The notes beneath the pieces are model-generated. The model worked only from the letters and a program-made list of their open reading frames with translations, made no database searches and was not told where the DNA came from. Below, one piece after another: positions 29,419 through 44,100 of a stretch of DNA of 64,000 nt. Every line of letters begins with the position of its first letter. The stretch's first letter is position 1. The position numbers were made by a program, and so were the translations under genes. The DNA is taken from positions 32,068,753 through 32,132,752 of the forward strand of contig NC_068349.1 in NCBI RefSeq assembly GCF_014633365.1. Reading direction: 5' to 3'. The DNA comes from Diospyros lotus. Lineage: Eukaryota; Streptophyta; Magnoliopsida; Ericales; Ebenaceae.

Positions 29419-30861
29419 AAGAGGTTTGGACACGTCAAAAAAGAGGGTGTGGGGGTGGGGGTGGATGTTCATGTCTTTGTTTATGTAGTGTGTTGAACAT
29501 GAACACAACAACTAACACTATTTTAAACGTGTCCAACACTCAATTTTATAAAAAAAGAAATTACACGATTCTAAACATGTTCAACACTCGATTTTACTAA
29601 AAAAGAAAAATTATTGTTTATTTACTTTCTTCATTACTCTATTAATTTTAAATTCAAGAATAATATGAGTTTCTTCATCCAGTTCAAACCTCGATGAAAA
29701 AATTCATCTATTTTAAATTCAAATGGCTTGATATAAACCTAGTTTTAAGAATGAATGGAACCCAAAACCAGGCTTGTGGCTTGATTTCAAGAATCACTCA
29801 CCCAGATCCTTCATCCTTAAAATTGAACAATTGAACCACTAACCCATATTTGATTTGTTTAAAGAAGACATAGAGAAGGCGATTTCATGGTGGTTGTGAG
29901 TTCGTTACCAATGACATTGATCTTCATCATTGCCAATAGACTAGGTTTTCGCAACTTCAAACCCAAATTAAATTAGGTTCAAAGCTTTGAACCCTTCCTT
30001 CAAAGGTTCAGAGGGAGAAAGAGATTTATCAGCTGCACCAATCTTCATCCTCATCCACCTCTAGTTTGGAATGGAGAGAGGGAGGGAAGAAGAGGATAGA
30101 GAAAAAGAAAAGGGGAGACAGAAAATGATTTAAATATAAAAGTAAAATAATAATTCAATTTAATTTGTTAATCTCAAATGAAATTAATACTATTTGTAAA
30201 AATATAAGAGTGATACTTATAATATAAGTAGTGATCTATCTAATTATCCGTTCTAATGAAATACCCAATAAAAAGATGTTCTCACTGGAGAAGCATCATC
30301 TGGCGTTTCTGTCAACAAATTAAAAAAGCATTTTAATCATTTTGGACACAATAATACCCATTCCAATGAAATACCCAATAGAAAATGCTTCTTCCCATTA
30401 GAAGCATCAAGCATCACTCACACTTGCCAATAATTTATCATTTTTGGACATTATCACAAACAACACTATTCCCAGCAACAAGAAGATAACAGAAGTGCTA
30501 TGAGATATCAAAATGCAGATAAACAGAAGTGCTCCGAGAGATCCAAATATCTTCTCAGCCGGCTATTATGATTGGCGTGTGGACAAAAATGGCAAATGGA
30601 ACTACTGATGCACCCCTCAAGAAGGATAGATTACTATCAACGCGCCTAGCCTTTCCATAGTTAACAGGAAGCAGTGTGTTGTGATGACATATATAACTGG
30701 AGCTTGCGAGAACACGGCTCCATAGCCATTGCAACATTCACATAGCGATGCCGCCCATCCAACTAAACTGAACTTCATAAAGAAGTTCATAGATGCACCT
30801 TTTAGGACTATAATTAGAAATTATTCCGTCCAAAACCAGTATAGCATACGGTACTCAAAAG
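29419..30861. other. Intergenic region and 3' flank of BCD1
   Basis: No gene recognised. A near-duplicate pair, GAAATACCCAATAAAAAGATG (30258) and GAAATACCCAATAGAAAATG (30365), is a local repeat. The last few hundred bases are probably BCD1 3' untranslated sequence. Confidence 0.45.
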
Positions 30862-32085
30862 TCAAGGTATCTCCCCTTCCTCCAACTCCTCTTTTACTGA
30901 GCAGACACCACTTGAATCTGGGTGATCTCTTATTTCCTGCAATTCCGTATCTTCAGGAAACACACTTTCAAAATCAAGAAAATCGTCAGGATTTGTTTGA
31001 GCAATAATATCTGAGTAGGCATCAATCAACCCTTGCTCAAAATCAAAATCCAAATCCATGTCCGCAAGCACTTCAGGGTCGTTGGTCCTGAAGCCAGACT
31101 GTATGCTATCTTGACCTTTATGAATATATGCATCATTGTTTGACACTAGTTCGGTACCTTGAGCAGTCTTTTCCAATGACGGTATGCCAAATTTGCTATC
31201 TAGTTCCCTTTCTGTTCCTTTGTCCTGATGAGAGATCTGCAATACATGATCAGGTTTAGCATTCTTCATAAGATCCAACACCTGAGTATTCAAAGAACCA
31301 TCATCTTGTATTTCTTCCTCCTGGAAGGTCACGCCCTTTGGACTTGCACAACTATTGCTAATACGCTCCTCAACCTTAGCTTTGCGAGGCTTAACTTCCT
31401 TAATAACTTCAAAATCATGATGGTCTGAGGAAAGGAAAGCATGGATAACAGGATACTCCAAAATAACTAAATTGGCCAGCTGTTGGCGTATTGGGGCCCC
31501 TATGTCCAACTCCCTGAAAGGGGCTTTTGGGCCCTAAAACAAAATGAAAGCCAAAACTTCTATCAGTTAGATGAATTAGGAACATCCCAACAGATAATAG
31601 ATGCAGATTGAAATATACTGCAAGCCAAGGAAAAATTTAGTTGTTTAAGCCCTAAGGATAGAGGGGCCTACACAAGCAGTGGTGGAGCCAGGATTTTGGC
31701 TCAGTGGGGTCAACTTCATCACTGGGTTTCTTGAAAGGTTCTTGATCATTGTCATGAATAAATGACGGTTCACTATTGGACAAAGTTGTCCATTATTTAA
31801 CACAAATATAGAAATTTAACTAAAGAACTAAAAAAATTATATGATGAAAAAAATAAAAGAATAAACTAATTCAAATGTGAGATGACAGTGAACTAAAAAA
31901 CTTAAAGAACTCAATTTGGTGATGGAACAAACAAATTCATAATTTCAAATGTCCAAAGTTTGCTTACCAAATATAAAGTGTATGATTGTAAGCAATGGGG
32001 AAGAAGTGAGAAGAAAGAAAATATTTTTTAGGATTTGGGAAAGGGATTTGAGTTGGAGAGAAAGAAAAGGGGCCCACCACATGTT

Positions 32086-32140
<55 letters not shown>

Positions 32141-35100
32141 TTTCTAATTGAATAGTTGTATTATTTCTTTGTGTGATACTCTTTATATTAGGTTATATTT
32201 TGCATATATTTTTTATATTATACTATATAAACAACAACATATCCAGTCTTTATCTCACTATGTGGGGTCGGCTACATGAATTCTAGACTTCCATATATTT
32301 CTATTTTTTTGTCATATCTTCATTGAGATCCATACATTTCATATCAAACTTTAATGTCTCCCTCAAAGTCTTCTTAGGTCTGCCTCTCTCTCTTTTTTTG
32401 ATTAATTGTTCCATTTCATCAATTCTCCTCACATGAGCGTCTCTTGGTCTCCTTCTCACATGACCAAACCATCTTAGTCTAGTCTCTTTCATTTTCTCCT
32501 CTATTGGCACTACTCCTATCTTATTACGAATAACTTTATTTCTAATTTTATCTTTTCTTGTATGGCCGCACATCCATCTTAACATCCTCATCTCCGCTAC
32601 ACTCGTCTTTTGCTCATGTTGGTATTTGACTACCCAACATTCTGAGTCGTACAACAAAACTGGTCTTATAACTGTCCTATAGAATTTTAATGGGATTTTA
32701 CCATCACATAACACCCCCAATGCATTTCTCCATTTTAGCCAACCTGCCTTAATTCTATGTGTGACATCCTCGTGAATTTCTCCGTCTTTTTGAATCACTG
32801 ATCCCAAATATCGAAAATAGTCTTTTCTTTGTAAGATTTGGTCTTCCAATTTTATTATAACATCCTCCACTTTTGCATTCTTACTAAATTTACATTCCAT
32901 ATATTCTGTTTTCTTTCTGCTCAATTTAAATCCCTTAGATTCTAAATTGTTTCTCCATAACTCAAGCTTAGTGTTCACTCATTTTGTTTCATCCACCAAC
33001 ACTATGTCGTCTGCAAATAGCATACACCATGGCACCTCTGCCTGAATATCTTTAGTGAGTTCATCCATTATTAAAGCAAATAAGTATGGACTTAGTGCAG
33101 AACCTTGATGCAATCCTATTGTAATTTTAAACGGTTCAGTATCCCCTCCGCATGTTCTGACCCTTGTCTCTGCACCATGATACATGTCCTTAAGGGCTTG
33201 TATATAGGTTATTCGAACTCCTTTATTCTCTAAAACCCTCCATAATACTTCTCTAGGGACCCTATCATAGGCCTTTTCTAGATCTATAAACACTATATGT
33301 AGGTCCTTCTGATGATCCCGATACCTTTCCATTAGGTGCCTCAGTAGGTATATAGCTTCCATTGTTGACCTACCGGACCTGAAACCAAACTGATTTTCTG
33401 AGACCTCTGTTTTTTTTTTGAGCCTATGCTCTATTACTCTCTCCCAGAGTTTCATGGTATGGCTCATTAACTTAATTCCTCTGTAATTTTCACAATTTTG
33501 AACATCTCCTTTGTTCTTATATATAGGGACCAAAGTACTCTTCCTCCACTCATCTGGCATCTTTTTTATACGAACACTATATGTTTGTATAAAAAAATTT
33601 ATAAGTTTCTTTTCATAACTGTTTAATGAGTTGGGTCAATTAAAATTTTTTGTTTTTCAGTGGGGTCAAACTATAAAGTTTATAATTAATTTTAAATTAT
33701 ATATATGTGTTAAAAGGAAAAATAAATTTCAGTGGGGTTAATTGATCCCACAGGCAACACTATGGCTCTGCCACTGCACAAGCCCCAAGGACATTGATTA
33801 CAGACATTCACTTGCATATTCAACGCCAAAAGAGTTGCTTATAGGCAATTGAACCAAACACTTAATTATTGTACGATGGGCAAACATATACTTCAGCATA
33901 CGAATGTTGGAATTGGTCTTCCTTTTTTCCTTTTCAGTTATGAAGGTAGGACAGGAGGGGAGCCCAAGAGATACAATCCAAACCAATGAAAAGCAACTCA
34001 CATTCAATACAAGTTACTGCAAGACTGAAAGCTAGATCAGTTTTGGTTGAGTTACCTGATTTTAAGTTTAGCCCAAGTCTAAATACTATCTCACAAACTG
34101 ATTTCAGTGCTGGTGTATGTCGGCTAAAGATTGCCCAAGACACTTCTTGAAAGATGAGTTTTTTGTAGATATGTCAAAAGGTAGTGAATCCACATATTCT
34201 GGAAAATTATGGTCCAATACAATGAACTACTTATACTTCATACTATTGTACCATATTGAAACACACAGATCAAACAAACATTAAACATCAACCAGGGAAA
34301 AGAAAGGGTGACCTTGGGATATTTGCGGATGAAAAATTTGAGAGAATCCAGTGGCTCCTCACAGAATTGCCTTAGAGGATGATTCCATGGACCAGGCCTC
34401 AAATGTTTCTCAATCAGAGAGCAGAGACTTGTATTTTCATCTACTCTGCAACAAAATGAATTGTATTAGGCCTTTGAACCTGTATGCCAACCCTAAACCC
34501 TAAAATAAAAAAAGGCATAGAATTCTTCAAATTTTCAACTTAAAAGATAACTCACCCATGGTCAATCAATACAACATCAGTCGAATGAAATCGCCACTCA
34601 ACTGTCCAACAGATAAGTTTCTTCCTGTAACATAGAAATTGACAATTTCTTAGTCCCAATATATTCTCAGTCCTAGGCCAACACAAGGGATTTCAACAGA
34701 GGAGAATAAAGCACTAAGCCAAAATTGTAATAACAAAAAACAAATTTGGCAAAAAAGGCAGCTCCATAGACTAGGGAATTTATTTCAGAATATAATAGAA
34801 TACAAAATATACTTAGCACAAAGACCCAGCCTAATCCCTAATCACCAAAAGAATGAGTTCAACTTATCAACAAGGTTCAAAAATGAAATGTTTAATACAC
34901 AATCGAGAAGCACCAAAGAAAATCCTGTAATTATAGACTTTTCTAGATCATTCTGTGCAAGAACTTGAGGGCAAGCCTCACTAGCAAGGGTTGTTTCATT
35001 GTGAATAGAAGGTCATGAGTTTGAGCGGTAAAAACAATCTCTTTACAAAGCAAGAGTAAGATGGCATACAGAAACAACCCTCCCCTAACCCCTGCAAAGT

Positions 35101-38100
35101 GGGAAGCTTTGTCCAATTGGGATGCCCCTTTTATTCTGTGCACAAATTTGAAGTTGTCAAAAAATCTATTGATCAAACAATTTCAATTCTTCCATAACAT
35201 TAAATTCATTAAGAGTTTTGTTTGGAAGAAAATTATCTTAAAATTTCCCCCCCTTATATGATATCTCATGCCCCTATCATTGACCTCCTCAAAGGTTTGT
35301 AAAAATGGCAGTAGACCAACACTGACACTTATTAACATTCAGGAGTACAGTAACCAATATCATAAAACGTAAATGAATGAAAAAACTACCTGTTTCCCCC
35401 CCCCCCTCCCCCAAACCAACAATCACAAGCTTTAAAATTACTATGAAGGGGGTCAGCTACATGAATTTTAAATATCCAATCATCTTTGTCATGGTCATAT
35501 CATCTGTAAAGACATAATATTGCATGTCATGTTTAAGGGTTTTCATCCTCTAAAAATGTTCCAAGGGTTCTCAATAAGTTTTTTGTTTTGTTTTGTTTTT
35601 TTTGGCTACAAACTTCCTCCATTGAGTCCAACTGCCTCATAGGTGTTGTTTTTTGGTCGATCTTGTTTTCACATGTCTAAATCATCCCACTTGCATTTCT
35701 CGTATCTTATCTTCTATAAGCATCACTGTAACCTTATTATATATAATCTCGTATATTTTGTCTTTTCCTTGTACGACCATTGACCACATCCACCATGACA
35801 TCCTCGTCTAAATTACAATTGTATTTTGCACATGTTAGTACTTAAATGTCAAGCATTCTGAACCATACAAGAAATGTGGTTGGTGCAAAAACTGAGACAT
35901 CAGGAAGGCAAACCCTAAAAAGTTTTTGCACAAACCCCCATAACTTATTTTTCTACATTTTTTTCCTAATTTTTCGGACTTCCCACGCCCCTGCCCCCAC
36001 GCGCTAGAACGACTGGCTGCGCATGAAGACCATGCGCCAGTAGTCTTCTCCGGTGACGACACACCGGAGCTTCTAGAAACCGATGCCATCTTCTTCCTTT
36101 TCCTCAGTCGATCACCATGGTGGGTCTTGATGCTCAAAAGGACAACTGGAAGGCCTCCGATCTTCTGATCAAAGGCTCAGCCAGATCGCCCACCTCCTTC
36201 TCTGGCGAAGCTTCAAAATGCCATCAAACCACTACAAAAATGCCTCAAATGCTCTAGATCGAATCCTCACCTCATGGGCAACAAAAGCCCCTTATTTTGG
36301 AACCTTAATTCGTTCTAAAATGGCCTCGATTTGAAGCTCCAACTCTTTGAAACCCTCGGCCATTCAAGCTTTATTTATAGACAAATCCGAGCTTTGAAAC
36401 CTCTTTGGCCGCTTAAATCGACCCCCTTAGGAGCCTCTACCTCCCCCAAGTTGGTCCAAACCCATCAAAAGGGCTCCAATTTTGCTATCTCAGTGGCCAA
36501 ACTTTCGACCACTTTTGGTCGAAAGTTGGCCCGATTCCGACGAGTTTTAGGTCGTTTGTCGGCTAAGAAACTTGTCTTGGCTTTATCCTGAGGCCTCTCA
36601 ACCACTTCCTTGAGTCTCCCGTGGCCGAATTTGGCGACGGGATGGGCTGGTCGACCATGGCTGCTTGGCGGTTTTCTTAAAATTGCACTTTGGCCCCTCA
36701 ACTTTGGCTTTCTTATTTTGACCCATTTTCACAAAGCCCCTCAACTTTGCATAATTGCATTTAAGTTCCTCAAGTCCTAAAACTTTCATTTGACCCCCCA
36801 AAATTCCGAAAAAATATCGTTTCAACCTCCCTCTGGCAATTTCGAAAAATTGCACTTAGGGCTGAATTTTCGTTTTGGCCATAAACCATTTTGTTTCTTC
36901 TTGAAACCACTAAAAGGTTATTCTACATACTAAATACGAACCTCCCTGGGGTTCCATTGACCTCTCAAAAGTCTCCTGTGATAATTCGATTTTGCAGCCT
37001 AAATGACAGCTGCATTTTAGCCATACTGAAAATCGTTCTTGATTCAGTTTCTTTCGATGCCATAAATCATGCGCCAAAATACTCATTACTGCCATATCAT
37101 TTTCCTTTGACATCTCGGCTCCAGGGCACTCCCTGCAGTCGATTCGATCAATTTTTGAGACTATTTAGATACCAATCTTCCTCGAAATTTCATTTTTCTA
37201 ATAAAACACTTGCTTTCAAATAATCCCAATTTCATGGGATTACACATGATATTTGCCTTTCTTTAAAGTAAATACAATTTACTTTAGAAACAAAATATTT
37301 TCAACGATATTTGTTCATCTAGCAATCACATTTTTATTGGTTCACATATTAATTTCATAATATCATACATTATTTTCTAGAATTGTATTAAAGCTCTTGA
37401 TGGTACCCATGTGAAAGCTAGGTTGCTATGATGACAAGATATACCATTTATATGGTGCAAATATGCCTAGAAGATTTTCGTTGTGCTAGAACACCACAAT
37501 TTTGTGCATAAGAGGATTCATGGAGAAATTCAAATACATATATTCTTCATGCAAAAAATATTCTTGAGCAAATTTTTGGAGTGTGGAAGGCTCAATTTCT
37601 AATTTTTGGAGATAGATCCTATCTTAGCTTTGACACTCAATGGGAAATAGTTTTTGCAACTATGGCAATCCATAATTATGTAAGGAAGAAAGGTGTTGTT
37701 GATAATGCATTCCATACAACTAAGAATGAAAGCTATGCCCCTCCCCCCAACCCAAAGCATCTTCTCACAATTATGTGGACAATGTTGTGGACCAAAATGA
37801 TGCTCATTGGATGGCATAGAATGATGCTATAGCTATAGAAAGTAGTCAAGAATGATTACTATTTTCTTTAAATTGTTAATTTGATATGTTCTGACTTGAT
37901 ATTTTATATTTTATAACATTTTCATTGCTTTCTCGAACATTTATTTTTATAATTTAAATTAACATATCACACGTGTAGTTAAAATTTTGTAACAAATTTA
38001 TTAATTAAATATCAAATTATTATTCCAAACCTAAATTATGCTATAATTTGCCTCACAGGATAATTAATTAAACTTAACTCAAAATTGTATTCAAATAACT

Positions 38101-41100
38101 TTATTTGTTAAAACAATGATTTGTCTTCTTTTGGTCATTTTAACAGTTCTAACAGCTTATAAGCTTTTCCTTTACAAAAGACTACTATATAACTGACAGC
38201 TTATTGCACATTTTATCTAAACACTTAAAAACCTTATTAGCAAATAGAGTAAAACAAGAGAGGCACTCGCCTAGGTGCTTGGGCAATGCAAGGCACCATG
38301 GAGGCACCACGCATACTGCCAAGCAAGGCTCCTTTACTCAGGTGAGTGCCTCTGATGAGGCATTGAGGCCCTCAGGTGCTTGCCTAGGCTGTAGCAAAGG
38401 AAAAAAACCAAAAAAAGATTTGAAAATGAAAGATCATCGTCTCTAAAAGTCAGAGAAGGCATACGAAATGTCCCAAAAAATCCAATAGGAAGAGTAAAAA
38501 TGAGAAATCAAGTAGAGAAAAGTAAACTCAAGCCAGTTTATCTGCTATTAGGATAAACCAACACAAAGCACTGTAACTCTCCTTCAATTTCTTCAATTTA
38601 TCTTACTTTTCTATAGTTGTAAAGGCCACCATCAAGTATATTTGAGTGAGGCAAGGTAGAAAGCAGTCATCGGAAATCTGTTGGAGTCATCACATCACAA
38701 GCCAGCCTGAGCACATGAACCACAGTTCCGGTGACTGCTCTTCACCTGCAGGCTCACAATGTGAGACTCTGGTCTGGTGGCCTTCCCTCCTCTCATCTTG
38801 ACCAAAAATCTGGTCTTCTCTGGTGGTTTAGGTCCACAGGGTATTTGCTGCTTCCACCGTTCAGTTCTGTTTTGAGTTTTTTTAATAAATATTGTCTGTT
38901 TGTTGTTTTAAGGGTTTATAAATGTTAATATTAATATTGTTTTCATATGACGAAAACTTTGTTAACAATCATGTTTTATTATTATTATCTAATATTTCTA
39001 CATACGTTTTAGATGTTTTATGGTAATAAGCATTATTTGATTGTCTTTTTTAAGCTAAATATGTTTATTATCAATTTTTTTATTGATTTAAAACCTCACT
39101 TAGCGCCTCAACCAATATGAATATCATAGTGCCTTAAGGGCTGCTTTCACCCTTGACTACCTTGTAGAGCTTATAATTATAATCAGGATTAAGTTGCTGA
39201 GTTGGAATAATATTATCAATTTTTCTCTCCTTGCCAAATTAATATTATTGATTTCTGTCCTTTTTTTCCTCCCAAACTTCTAGACCTCTGCATTTTCTTC
39301 TCTTTCTTAATTAAAGGCAAATCCTTGTTGTCCCAGGAATTAAATTAGGAAAGAAAGAGAAGGAAAACAGAGAGAGAATAGAATAAATCAAGCAGGGAAG
39401 AAGGGAATAAATAGAGAGCAACGAGACCTAGGAGAGAGAATTATTCCAAATCAACAATTTTGATTATACCACAAATGCTTATTTGTAGGCTACAGTGTTT
39501 AACTAAAAGATATAAATTTCCAAGTTAGAATCATCCAAACAGATATATGAAAAATAAAAGCTAAAAAAATCTAAAATCTAAATCACAATTATATCAAATT
39601 TCTTATGAATCTCCCTTGGTAGGAAAAAAAACTAACCCTCAAGCAATGTGGACTCTCACTACTCAATTACTAAACCATAAGAAAAGTAGTTATATGGCCT
39701 ACTACTGCCCCACCATATACTCATGTCACTACTGATTGAGCATAGTCATCAACAATGACTTGCATAGAGTATGAAAAACATGTTATTGCCATGAGAGATC
39801 AGAGATCTCGCAAACTCCTGTATAACTCCAATAGATTGGGGTCAAGTTGTTGCAAGTCCTCTTTCATAACTCAACGCAGTCCAAATTTGGGAGATTCACC
39901 TAATGAACAAGGAATGCTAAATATGTCATTTTCAATTTTTCCTAAAAAAGCTTAGCTAAAATAGTGTCAATTTATCTTTGTGTGCTTAATAAAAAGGCAA
40001 CTGTAATGGGACTTTAAGCTTTGGACCAAGGTTAGTGATATGGTCAACAAAAGGATCATTGAAAGGAGTAGAGTGGTCTTTATATACAACAAAGTCCTTA
40101 ACATTAAATATAGAGCTAAACCTAAAGTCATAGGGTATATTAATGAAAACATCTTGGACCAACCAGCCCTAAAAGTTTAAAAGGCAAGCACTATCAGCTT
40201 GTATTGTGAAAATGGATCTAAGAGGAAATCACTCTAAACTAAGTTGAATCATGATATAACCTTCAATACTAAGTTTTAACATCATCTTCAAGTTGCTTAC
40301 TTTATTTAGCCTAGGACATCAAATGGGATTCAATTATGGTGAGATGAATTATGAAGGATCACTTGTAGGACGAAATCAATTGCATATTGAACATCATTCA
40401 ATGGGGAAATGTGATATGGGAAATTCTTAGTGGCAACTTTCTTAGGTACCAAATAAGCTTCTGTCAGCAGTACCATTGGAGCATCCTTAGGATTTTCCTA
40501 ACCTACTACAATAAATTCTCTCATTATTAATTCCTCAAAGTCTTTAGGGTTAATGATATGCGATTCTTTTTTCTTTTATTACTTCCTCAGCTACATAATC
40601 ACAATCATCGTCTAAATCAGCTATCCGATCAATATTGTGTTCATTATTTTGTTCATCTAGGTGTCCTCCATTTTACTCCTTTATATTATCTTCCATAATT
40701 AGGTTATGTGGGGCAATTAACAGAGAAGTGATAAAAACCCTTGCACTCAAAGCATTGTGATAGTAACTTCGTATCAGAGATTTCACTCATTTGTACTAAG
40801 GGAAAGAGGACCTAGCAATAAGTTAATTGTTCATAAAGTATGGTTTATAGGAGAACAATTGTCACTGTATTTCCTATACCTGATTCTAGAGAGTGACTCA
40901 TAATTCTAGACGGTTGGATGAGCAGTTCCCAAGGAGATTTAAAATTAAAAGAAAGAGATTAAGTCAATGGATTGTTGATATTTAAAAGTTTGTATTTTTA
41001 AGTTGTAAAGTTTGTCGTAGAGTTTAAATTTATTTCCTAAGTTTTAGAGATAGATTATCTAGTTTCTAGGAGTTTGATAATCCTAATCTTCTCCTAAATT

Positions 41101-44100
41101 ATAGGAGAACTTTTAGGAGATAACTTGTATATATTTTCCCACTGATTTCATAGAATTCAATTAAGCATTTAGATTATTTCCGACTTGTTTCATAGACATA
41201 TGTCTCGTACCCATAAACCAATGCAGCAATTTGAGCTCCTATTTCTTATTCAGAGACAACTATATGGTCCAACCAAACTGGTGTCCATTAAACATATTGT
41301 AGCATATGGGCTATTTATTGAACAAAATAGTCTAATTGGTTGATCCCATTGCACCAGTAGGCGTGCTAGATTTGATAACACAATCACTCCACAAATGCGT
41401 ATAACACATTCCTACCAAATATGCTGAGATCAATCAACAATCAAGGCAAATATTTTTTTTTTATTTTTAATAAATCAAGAAATGCAAGAATGTGATTTTT
41501 TTAATTAGTGGGACCAAAGGCTAGACACCGCTCACCACTTATTAGGGAAGCTAACAAAAAGAACAACATGCAAATAGGTTAAGATATATGCATATTATGT
41601 ATGTCTGTCAGGAATCAGGATCCTACAGGATCATGGGGTAAAATTGTTTTTTGCTTCCTATGTTTGTAACTAAATGCTGTAGATTGTAACGGTAGGTAGA
41701 TAAGTAGTTAGTAGGCAGTTGGGAGGGTGTAGTAAGCTGTTAGTCTGTTGGAGGATGTAACCAACAAACGGTTAAGCTTGTAACCTCCAAGGATTGGTGG
41801 GGAAGGGGCTGTATAAGAGCTCCCTATTCAATAATGGAAGGGGGGGGAATTTCATAACCAATTGATACTCTCTTTTCTCCCTCTCGACTTCTCTCGAAAC
41901 TTCCCTGTTTTGCCTCTCCCTCTCTCTCTCCTAACCCTAATTTCCCTCGCCGGAGGAGAAATTCCCTGCTAGGACCTGAGGTCCTGACAATTGACAAATT
42001 GGTATCAGAACGGTTAATCTATGGGTAAAATTCTGATCGATTCAAGGTCGGAATTGTGGCAACTCTTATCCAAAACACGAAGAAGAAGCAAACCAGGAAT
42101 TTCCAACAAACAATTTCGCTGATTCAAGAACTGTCAATTTCAATTGGGTTCGGTACTATTAGACGAGCAAGACCAGCAGCTTTGATCGGATCTTGGAGTA
42201 GGCAGACCAAGAATTTCCGACAGACAACTTTGCTGATTCAAGAACTCCGTCAATTTCAATTGGGTACGATATTGAAGGCGAGCAAGACCAGCAGTTTCGA
42301 TCGGATCTTGGAGTTGAACAAAGAAAGCAAGGCAGATTCAAGAGGCATTTCAGAGAAGTGATTGGGTAACAGAAGACGCTTGTTGTTCTATCTTCAAGAC
42401 AATGGACCAAAGATTGAGCCTTGGCAGATGGCTAATTGATTCAAACAGAAACAATGGCGGATGGAACATGAATGAAGTAGATGGAGGCGCAACTTCAACA
42501 AGTTAATGCAGTGGTGTCAGACATATAAGGAAAGATCAAAGCTATCGACGAAGAAATTAATCGGAAGCTGGATCAATGTCACGACCCTAGGGATATGATT
42601 ATAATTGGGGGGAAATCCACTGTCTATAAGTTATTAGAGCTAACTGTATAAGTTTAGAAGTTAGGCGAGAATAACTAATTCTTATATAAACAGTTAGCAA
42701 GGCTGTTAAAGTAGTTAGTTGGTTGTATTTTCTGTTATTCTCTTCAATTGTAAGCCTATAAAGAGGTTGGCATAGTTAGAGGAAGGCATGATTTGAATAA
42801 CAATTGAATTTCATTTCCCTCACTCAATTCTCCTAGCTCTGCCTCGGCTTTCTCTCTTCTCTCACAATTCTTTCTGCTCTGTTCTCCCTTTCCCTCCCTT
42901 TTTGCTTTTTCTTTCCCACATTCTTACCAATTTACTTCCTAAACCCTAGCCAAACCCTAGGGTCGTATCAATCAAGCGCTCTCGCATATGCAAGAGGACG
43001 TGACAAGCCAGATCCAAGAAGTTCGAGAGCAGATACAGAGCTTCATGCTCATGTTCGCAAGACAAAATCAGGTACAACTATCCCCTCATTTTCCCCTAAA
43101 GGAACGATGGGAACCGATACTATTAAGGTGAGGACTAGGCCCAAGGGTGGTAGAAATGGTGGAGTTAGAAGCAGAAATAGTAGCAGCAGGAGAGGTATTC
43201 AAGGAAGGGACAACAAACAGGAGACCTGGAACACAAATTGCACCATTCCATCCTCAATTTCCCATGCTAAAATTGGATTTGCCTATGTTCGAAGGACAAA
43301 ATCCATGATGGTGGATCTGACAGTGTGAAAAGCTCTTTGTTCTCTATCAAACTCTGGAGCTCCAAAAGATCACATTGGCGGCAACTTACTTGAACAACGT
43401 GGCTGACTCCTAGTTTCAAGATTGGTATGAGTCGCAGGAAGGCAGCAATTGGTCAGATTTCGTTGAGGAATTTTGTACCAAGTTCGAGGATCGGAATTTG
43501 ACAGATGTTGTGGAAGAGAAATTTGAAGAACTTAAGTCTATTATGCGTACGATGAATCTGGAGTCAACCGAGGCTTATTTTGTTTCAAGTTTCATTAGCA
43601 GCCTGAATGATGAACTTAGGTTAGCAGTTAAGATGCAACAACCAAAATCGATTGAGGAGGCGGCTGGAGGTGCTAGGCTATAGGAGATGTTGGTGGAAGC
43701 CTTGATGAAGAAACAATAGCTTTCTTTTTGCAGCAATTAAATGTCATGACCCTAGGGTTTAGATAGGGTTTAGGAAGGAATTCGGATAAGAATTAAGAGG
43801 AAGGGAGAGTAGAAAGGGAGGGAAGGAAGAACATAACAGAATTGAGGGAGAGAGAGAGAAAAGCCATGGGAGAGTATTGAGAGAGGGAATTGAGATTCAA
43901 ATCATTCATTAAGCCCTTTCTCTAACTACTCAAGCCTATTTATAGGCTTACAATTGAAGATGCTAACAACAACAACATAAAATGCAACTAATAAGAAAAA
44001 CACATGACATATATTACTAATATATCCTTCGGGTTCCTTGGGGTCATGACAATCCCCACCCCTTCAAATAATTCTTGTCCCCAAGAATTCATAGTTGTTG

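Larger units (their letters stand above)
31677..33776. mobile_element. Non-autonomous DNA transposon in BCD1 intron 4, containing a LINE
   Basis: The left end CAGTGGTGGAGCCAGGA and the inverted right end CAGTGGCAGAGCCATAG form imperfect terminal repeats. The 6-bp flanks CACAAG (31671-31676 and 33777-33782) are identical. Without the LINE the element is about 0.75 kb, AT-rich and non-coding. The superfamily is uncertain because the duplication length is ambiguous. Confidence 0.75.
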
